Positions 60,352 through 64,000 of a stretch of 64,000 bases of DNA are shown here, one piece after another. The position numbers were made by a program, and so were the translations under genes. Below the pieces are notes generated by a model, which was given only the letters and a program-made list of their open reading frames with translations, did no database searches and was not told the origin of the DNA. Each line of letters opens with the position of its first letter. Position 1 is the stretch's first letter. The stretch is from Ridgeia piscesae (lineage: Eukaryota > Annelida > Polychaeta > Sabellida > Siboglinidae), in NCBI GenBank assembly GCA_025642075.2, contig JAODUO010000078.1:244501-308500 (forward strand), in the 5' to 3' direction.

Positions 60352-62805
60352 ATATAGTATATATATGCCCAAAGACATACATTTATTTGTCAGTTTTCGT
60401 TTGTTTTTCTAAATGTTTGTTTTCGTGCCATTACTGTACGATATTGTGCTAATGTTGACGTTTTTGCGCAATTGAGCCAATGATTTCCTAATTGGGAATT
60501 ACAAGAAGTTATATATCCCAGGTAATTTTTAGCAATTTCTCTGGAAACACCTCTTTTTTCCTCTGCCTAGCAGTGATGCAGCCTGTAGCAAACACTACAC
60601 TATTACGGTCCATGTTAGTTCATTTGGTCAGTGTCACCGTTTGGTTTGTCATGGCAGGTGACCAAGAACAAAAACGAGAAGTCGTTCTACAGTCTGCCCG
60701 AGTTTGAGGAGTGGAAGGACCAGACAGACAACTGGCACACCTGGAGAGTGAAGTACTACAAAGGTAACCACCTAGACGTCATGTACACTCAGTGTTCTTG
60801 TGAAGTACTACAAAGGTAATCACCTGGACGTCATGTACACTCAGTGTTCTTGTGAAGTACTACAAAGGACGTCATGTACACTCAGTGTTCTTGTGAAGTA
60901 CTACAAAGGTAATCACCTAGACGTCATGTACACTCAGTGTTCTTGTGAAGTACTACAAAGGTAATCACCTAGACGTCATGTACACTCAGTGTTCTTGTGA
61001 AGTACTACAAAGGTAACCACCTAGACGTCATGTACACTCAGTGTTCTTGTGAAGTACTACAAAGGTAACCACCTAGACGTCATGTACACTCAGTGTTCTT
61101 GTGAAGTACTACAAAGGTAATCACCTAGACGTCATGTACACTCGGTGTTCTTGTGAAGTACTACAAAGGTAATCACCTAGACGTCATGTATACTCAGTGT
61201 TCTTGTGAAGTACTGCAAAGGTAACCACCTAGACGTCATGTACACTCAGTGTTCTTGTGAAGTACTACAAAGGTAATCACCTGGACGTCATGTATACTCA
61301 GTGTTCTTGTGAAGTACTACAAAGGTAATCACCTGGACGTCATGTACACTCAGTGTTCTTGTGAAGTACTACAAAGGTAATCACCTAGACGTCATGTATA
61401 CTCAGTGTTCTTGTGAAGTACTACAAAGGTAATCACCTAGACGTCATGTACACTCAGTGTTCTTGTGAAGTACTACAAAGGTAATCACCTGGACGTCATG
61501 TACACTCAGTGTTCTTGTGAAGTACTACAAAGGTAATCACTTGGACGTCATGTACACTCAGTGTTCTTGTAAGTACTACAAAGGTAATCACCTGGACGTC
61601 ATGTACACTCAGTGTTCTTGTGAAGTACTACAAAGGTAACCACCTAGACGTCATGTACACTCAGTGTTCTTGTGAAGTACTACAAAGGTAATCACCTAGA
61701 CGTCATGTACACTCAGTGTTCTTGTGAAGTACTACAAAGGTAACCACCTAGACGTCATGTACACTCGGTGTTCTTGTGAAGTACTACAAAGGTAATCACC
61801 TAGACGTCATGTACACTCGGTGTTCTTGTGAAGTACTACAAAGGTAATCACCTAGACGTCATGTATACTCAGTGTTCTTGTGAAGTACTACAAAGGTAAT
61901 CACCTAGACGTCATGTACACTCAGTGTTCTTGTGAAGTACTACAAAGGTAACCACCTAGACGTCATGTACACTCAGTGTTCTTGTGAAGTACTACAAAGG
62001 TAACCACCTAGACGTCATGTATACTCAGTGTTCTTGTGAAGTACTGCAAAGGTAACCACCTAGACGTCATGTACACTCAGTGTTCTTGTGAAGTACTACA
62101 AAGGTAACCACCTAGACGTCATGTACACTCAGTGTTCTTGTGAAGTACTACAAAGGTAACCACCTAGACGTCATGTACACTCAGTAAGTCTAGTGGGACA
62201 GGAAGTACTACTCACTAGATGTCATATACACTCAGTGTGTCTTTGTTTCTACAGTGAAGTACTACAAAAGTAATAATTTTGACGTGACGCACGTTCAAAG
62301 TGTCTTGTATTGTGTGGTAGCCGTCATGAACATGGTATTCAGGCAAGGTTGCAATACACTTACAAATTTTTTCAGTTTTTGACATACATATATAATAAAT
62401 ATATGTAAGGGCACACTCCCAGGGTATCAAATAAAAAAATGGTTAAAATGTAAAAAGAAAACAATCTATGTAAATAATGTAATGAGAATAACAAAGAGAG
62501 AATAGTGAGAATATAGTGAACAGTGTCACACACACTACACCTATCATTTATCCCTTTAGGGTTTATGTGGAATTTGAAGGGATTCTATCTTGCAAAACAA
62601 CAAGGGAAATGTTCCAACTGTCAACTTGTGCAATATCAGGTTGTTTTTGTCAACAGTTTTTATGTTGGTACTTACACATGATGTCGCTGTGTCAGGTTTG
62701 GGTACTTCCACATCAAAGGAGGCAAAGGAGTACTTCAGTGACATGGCCCGACATCGCATCCCCTTCAAATACGCCGGGGCAGAGGACGACGCGTCCATTG
62801 TCCTT
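46984..62805 (+). CDS. TOP2: DNA topoisomerase II (5' part of gene, 14 coding exons, 694 residues)
   Basis: Coding exons: 46984-47013, 47579-47848, 50205-50298, 50745-50808, 51203-51348, 51786-51883, 52337-52549, 54533-54706, 55244-55348, 56817-56954, 58893-59189, 59815-60051, 60658-60763, 62696-62805. Total 2,082 bases, in frame throughout, all GT/AG. The protein aligns with animal TOP2A/TOP2B from [20 protein letters not shown] to EDDASIVL, where vertebrates continue with the catalytic-tyrosine half; that part lies past the right edge. Type IIA topoisomerase passes one duplex through a gated double-strand break, using ATP, to decatenate chromosomes and relax supercoils in the nucleus. The start ([10 protein letters not shown]) is inferred from the exon upstream of 47579 and resembles the TOP2B N-terminus weakly. 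It is probably the single pre-duplication invertebrate gene. Confidence 0.95.
47440..47505 (+). mobile_element. SINE-like tail fragment
   Basis: aaagcgctatgtgattatcg followed by cgctttgtaaatattgtatttattgttatt has the paired AGCGC words and TATT-rich tail of a common animal SINE-type repeat, related in style to the piece at 5625. It ends about 75 bases before TOP2 exon 2. Confidence 0.4.
47579..52549 (+). CDS. TOP2: TOP2 GHKL ATPase domain exons
   Basis: Residues about 60-305. Family ATP-site motifs are intact: EIL-VNAADNK (split across 50298/50745; N133 is the expected Mg-coordinating Asn), WNNGKGIP (161-168) and [10 protein letters not shown] (202-211), the glycine-rich lid. [12 protein letters not shown] and [12 protein letters not shown] are nearly identical to vertebrate TOP2. 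Exon 3 (50205-50298) is preceded by 59 tandem copies of its own acceptor and first bases, so correct choice of acceptor 50204 is essential for a normal N-gate. Confidence 0.94.
47918..50204 (+). repeat. 39-bp tandem array: 59 copies of the acceptor and start of TOP2 exon 3
   Basis: Unit cccatgtgggtgtttgatgc plus tgtgtgtttgttgcttcag. There are 33 full units, one 25-bp unit (49205-49229, 14-bp deletion) and 25 full units, directly abutting the exon at 50205, which itself begins cccatgtgggtgtttgatga. Every unit thus carries the ttcag acceptor and the first 19-23 exon bases. The unit equals 13 codons without a stop ([13 protein letters not shown]). Variants are regionally clustered: gtgtgtg units only in 48030-49245, gatgatg and cccttg units only right of 49320. 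Confidence 0.97.
50299..50744. other. TOP2 intron without recognised features
   Basis: A frame of 89 codons on each strand overlaps here (50295-50568), but neither resembles a known protein. A possible dispersed repeat: the plus-strand frame reads [23 protein letters not shown] polar sequence of a kind seen in retroelement-derived repeats. The shared word 'gaagacgttgttgtttgtct' has no counterpart elsewhere in the window. Confidence 0.3.
52800..54235. other. Large TOP2 intron, CpG-richer insertion-like segment
   Basis: Between exons 52337-52549 and 54533-54706. Bases 52980-53530 are markedly richer in CpG than the flanking introns, unlike neighbouring intron DNA, suggesting a young insertion. 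gcgggaggtctcccg at about 53701 and acctcccgc at about 53996 form an inverted pair (attttgcgggaggtct / agacctcccgcaaaat). No coding domain was recognised. Confidence 0.35.
54236..54520 (+). repeat. Imperfect 21-25-bp repeat with aagctggactggctgagt core
   Basis: A dozen or so irregular units (tcaccaagct / tcatcaaactggactgact / gacaacaagctggactggct) end about 12 bases before the acceptor of TOP2 exon 54533. Lower homogeneity than the other arrays, so probably older. The exon is not copied. Confidence 0.8.
54533..56954 (+). CDS. TOP2: TOP2 transducer domain exons
   Basis: Residues about 306-444 (exons 54533-54706, 55244-55348, 56817-56954). [15 protein letters not shown] and [11 protein letters not shown] precede [16 protein letters not shown], whose Q419-T420-K421 is the QTK loop that contacts the ATP gamma-phosphate and couples hydrolysis to strand passage. 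[11 protein letters not shown] closes the region as in the family. Confidence 0.94.
55436..56530. mobile_element. Complete non-autonomous TTAA-flanked DNA transposon (piggyBac-like)
   Basis: The element spans 55440-56526 with perfect 12-bp terminal inverted repeats CCCATTTTATCC / GGATAAAATGGG and is flanked by TTAA on both sides (55436-55439, 56527-56530). TTAA target duplication and CCC...GGG ends are the hallmark of the piggyBac superfamily. At 1,087 bp and without a transposase frame it is non-autonomous. A truncated sister copy lies at 3977-4643 in CDC27; the high similarity suggests recent activity. Confidence 0.85.
57179..58892 (+). repeat. 64-bp tandem array: about 27 copies of the acceptor and start of a TOP2 TOPRIM exon
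   Basis: Unit gccagcaagtgtggcgtggt plus tgagtcattgtggtcctaca plus cgtgtggtgtggtgtgtgtt plus acag. The exon at 58893 begins gccagcaagtgtggcgtggt cgagtc, so 26 exon bases and the ttacag acceptor are in every unit. Variants: gtgtgtcgtgg, gtgaggcgtgg and catgtgtggcg, regionally grouped; a shortened unit near 58080-58115; an expanded gtggtgtggtgtgg block in the last units. 64 is not a multiple of three. Confidence 0.96.
58893..62805 (+). CDS. TOP2: TOP2 TOPRIM domain exons
   Basis: Residues about 445-694. The catalytic TOPRIM residues are present: E504 in LTEGDSAKS, then D584, D586 and D588 in [13 protein letters not shown], which coordinate Mg for DNA cleavage. [16 protein letters not shown] and [10 protein letters not shown] follow the family closely. 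The exon 60658-60763 ends G and joins GT at 62696 to give [18 protein letters not shown]. The exon start at 58893 and the exon end at 60763 are both the origin of tandem arrays that copy the splice site. Confidence 0.94.
60170..60357. repeat. (TA)n microsatellite with tatataata interruptions
   Basis: About 190 bases of TA with regularly placed ttatata/ataatata slips, in the TOP2 intron after exon 59815-60051. Confidence 0.92.
60748..62190 (+). repeat. 52-bp tandem array: about 27 copies of the end and donor of a TOP2 exon
   Basis: The true exon ends gtgaagtactacaaag at 60763 and the intron opens gtaaccacctagacgtcatg. Each downstream unit repeats those 16 exon bases, the GTAA donor and tacactcagtgttctt. 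One unit (about 60852) lacks ten bases including the donor. gtaacc/gtaatc and cctaga/cctgga variants mark sub-blocks. Degenerate copies persist to about 62275, one preceded by tttgtttctacag. Confidence 0.96.
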
Positions 62806-63074
62806 GTGAGTACCTGTGTTTGGTGACAAAATCACATGTAACTTGTCAGTAAATTCTTTTAGCGGGTAAACCGTAAAACCAAGTTTGGAAGGTCAACGGC
62901 AAAGTAAATTTGGTGTAATTGTTGAAAACAAGTTAACTAAATTGCTAATAATTACTGCTTTTTGTTTTGTTCAGAATTGCGTGCAGCCTGAATGAAAATG
63001 CGTATAAATAATGATGTTAGTTATGTGATTGGATCGTTGCTGTGTATTGTGATCGCTTCATTGACGGCCTTTTA

Positions 63075-64000
63075 ACGACATTATTTCTGATGTCGTGTGT
63101 GGCTGCTGTGTTGTGTCTCACCATATGTGACTGCTGTGTTGTGATTGCTGTGTTGTCTCACCGTGTGTGACTGCTGTGTTGTGACTGCTGTGTTGTCTCA
63201 CCATGTGTGACTGCTGTGTTGTCTCACCGTGTGTGACTGCTGTGTTGTGATTGCTGTGTTGTCTCACCATGTGTGACTGCTGTGTTGTGACTGCTGTGTT
63301 GTCTCACCGTGTGTGACTGCTGTGTTGTGACTGCTGTGTTGTCTCACCATGTGTGACTGCTGTGTTGTGACTGCTGTGTTGTCTCACCGTGTGTGACTGC
63401 TGTGTTGTGATTGCTGTGTTGTCTCACCGTGTGTGACTGCTGTGTTGTGATTGCTGTGTTGTCTCACCGTGTGTGACTGCTGTGTTGTGACTGCTGTGTT
63501 GTCTCACCATGTGTGACTGCTGTGTTGTGATTGCTGTGTTGTCTCACCGTGTGTGACTGCTGTGTTGTGATTGCTGTGTTGTCTCACCGTGTGTGACTGC
63601 TGTGTTGTGACTGCTGTGTTGTCTCACCATGTGTGACTGCTGTGTTGTCTCACCGTGTGTGACTGCTGTGTTGTGATTGCTGTGTTGTCTCACCGTGTGT
63701 GACTGCTGTGTTGTGACTGCTGTGTTGTCTCACCGTGTGTGACTGCTGTGTTGTCTCACCATGTGTGACTGCTGTGTTGTGACTGCTGTGTTGTCTCACC
63801 GTGTGTGACTGCTGTGTTGTCTCACCGTGTGTGACTGCTGTGTTGTGACTGCTGTGTTGTGACTGCTGTGTTGTCTCACCGTGTGTGACTGCTGTGTTGT
63901 GATTGCTGTGTTGTCTCACCGTGTGTGACTGCTGTGTTGTGACTGCTGTGTTGTCTCACCGTGTGTGACTGCTGTGTTGTGACTGCTGTGTTGTGTCACC
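63075..64000 (+). repeat. 18/20-bp composite minisatellite gtgtgactgctgtgttgt... running off the window
   Basis: Units gtgactgctgtgtt gt and gtctcacc(g/a)tgt alternate in 20-, 38- and 58-bp combinations to the last base of the window. It lies in the TOP2 intron after exon 62696-62805 and is strongly G/T-rich on the sense strand. Bases 62806-63074 hold nothing recognisable. Confidence 0.92.

Overview
This is eukaryotic, intron-rich animal DNA: about 14% of it or less is coding, every coding block is a short exon with GT/AG (once GC/AG) borders, and the rest is introns, tandem repeats and decayed transposons. Three conserved animal genes can be read. A bilaterian is certain. A cephalochordate (amphioxus) is my best guess, because introns packed with minisatellites that touch exon borders were reported from amphioxus (the 'mirage' minisatellites at the Adh locus, recalled from memory and not checked). 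The gene content alone does not decide the species.

Layout. 1-15,850 (+): the last 11 coding exons of CDC27 (APC3), a TPR scaffold of the anaphase-promoting complex, 459 residues to the stop at 15,623-15,625; its 5' part lies upstream of the window. 15,850-18,317: a gap between two convergent genes. 18,318-38,896 (-): a complete ODAD2 (ARMC4) gene, 19 coding exons and 1,056 residues, an armadillo-repeat outer-dynein-arm docking protein of motile cilia. 38,897-46,983: a divergent intergenic region with AT microsatellites and transposon remnants. 46,984-62,805 (+): the first 14 coding exons (694 residues) of DNA topoisomerase II, covering the GHKL ATPase, the transducer and most of TOPRIM; the catalytic tyrosine region lies beyond the right edge. 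The three genes have no common pathway beyond CDC27 and TOP2 both acting in mitosis.

The outstanding feature is the intron content. In CDC27 and TOP2 at least six introns hold long minisatellite arrays that start exactly at, or overlap, an exon-intron border, so each repeat unit carries a copy of the real splice acceptor or donor and often the first or last 14-56 bases of the exon. One CDC27 exon has 14 truncated upstream copies with acceptor (85/83-bp unit). A TOP2 exon is preceded by 59 acceptor-bearing 39-bp (13-codon) units. A second TOP2 exon follows about 27 units of 64 bp. A third TOP2 exon is followed by about 27 copies of its own end plus donor (52-bp unit). Other arrays (23 bp, 21 bp, 30 bp, 15 bp and more) fill other introns. 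Most arrays are rich in G and T on the sense strand of the gene that contains them, also in the oppositely oriented ODAD2.

Mobile DNA includes a complete non-autonomous TTAA-flanked (piggyBac-like) element in a TOP2 intron, with a truncated sister copy ending about 15 bp from a CDC27 exon, decayed LINE reverse-transcriptase fragments, fold-back elements and SINE-like pieces. There is no sign of bacterial genes, CRISPR, rRNA or tRNA genes.
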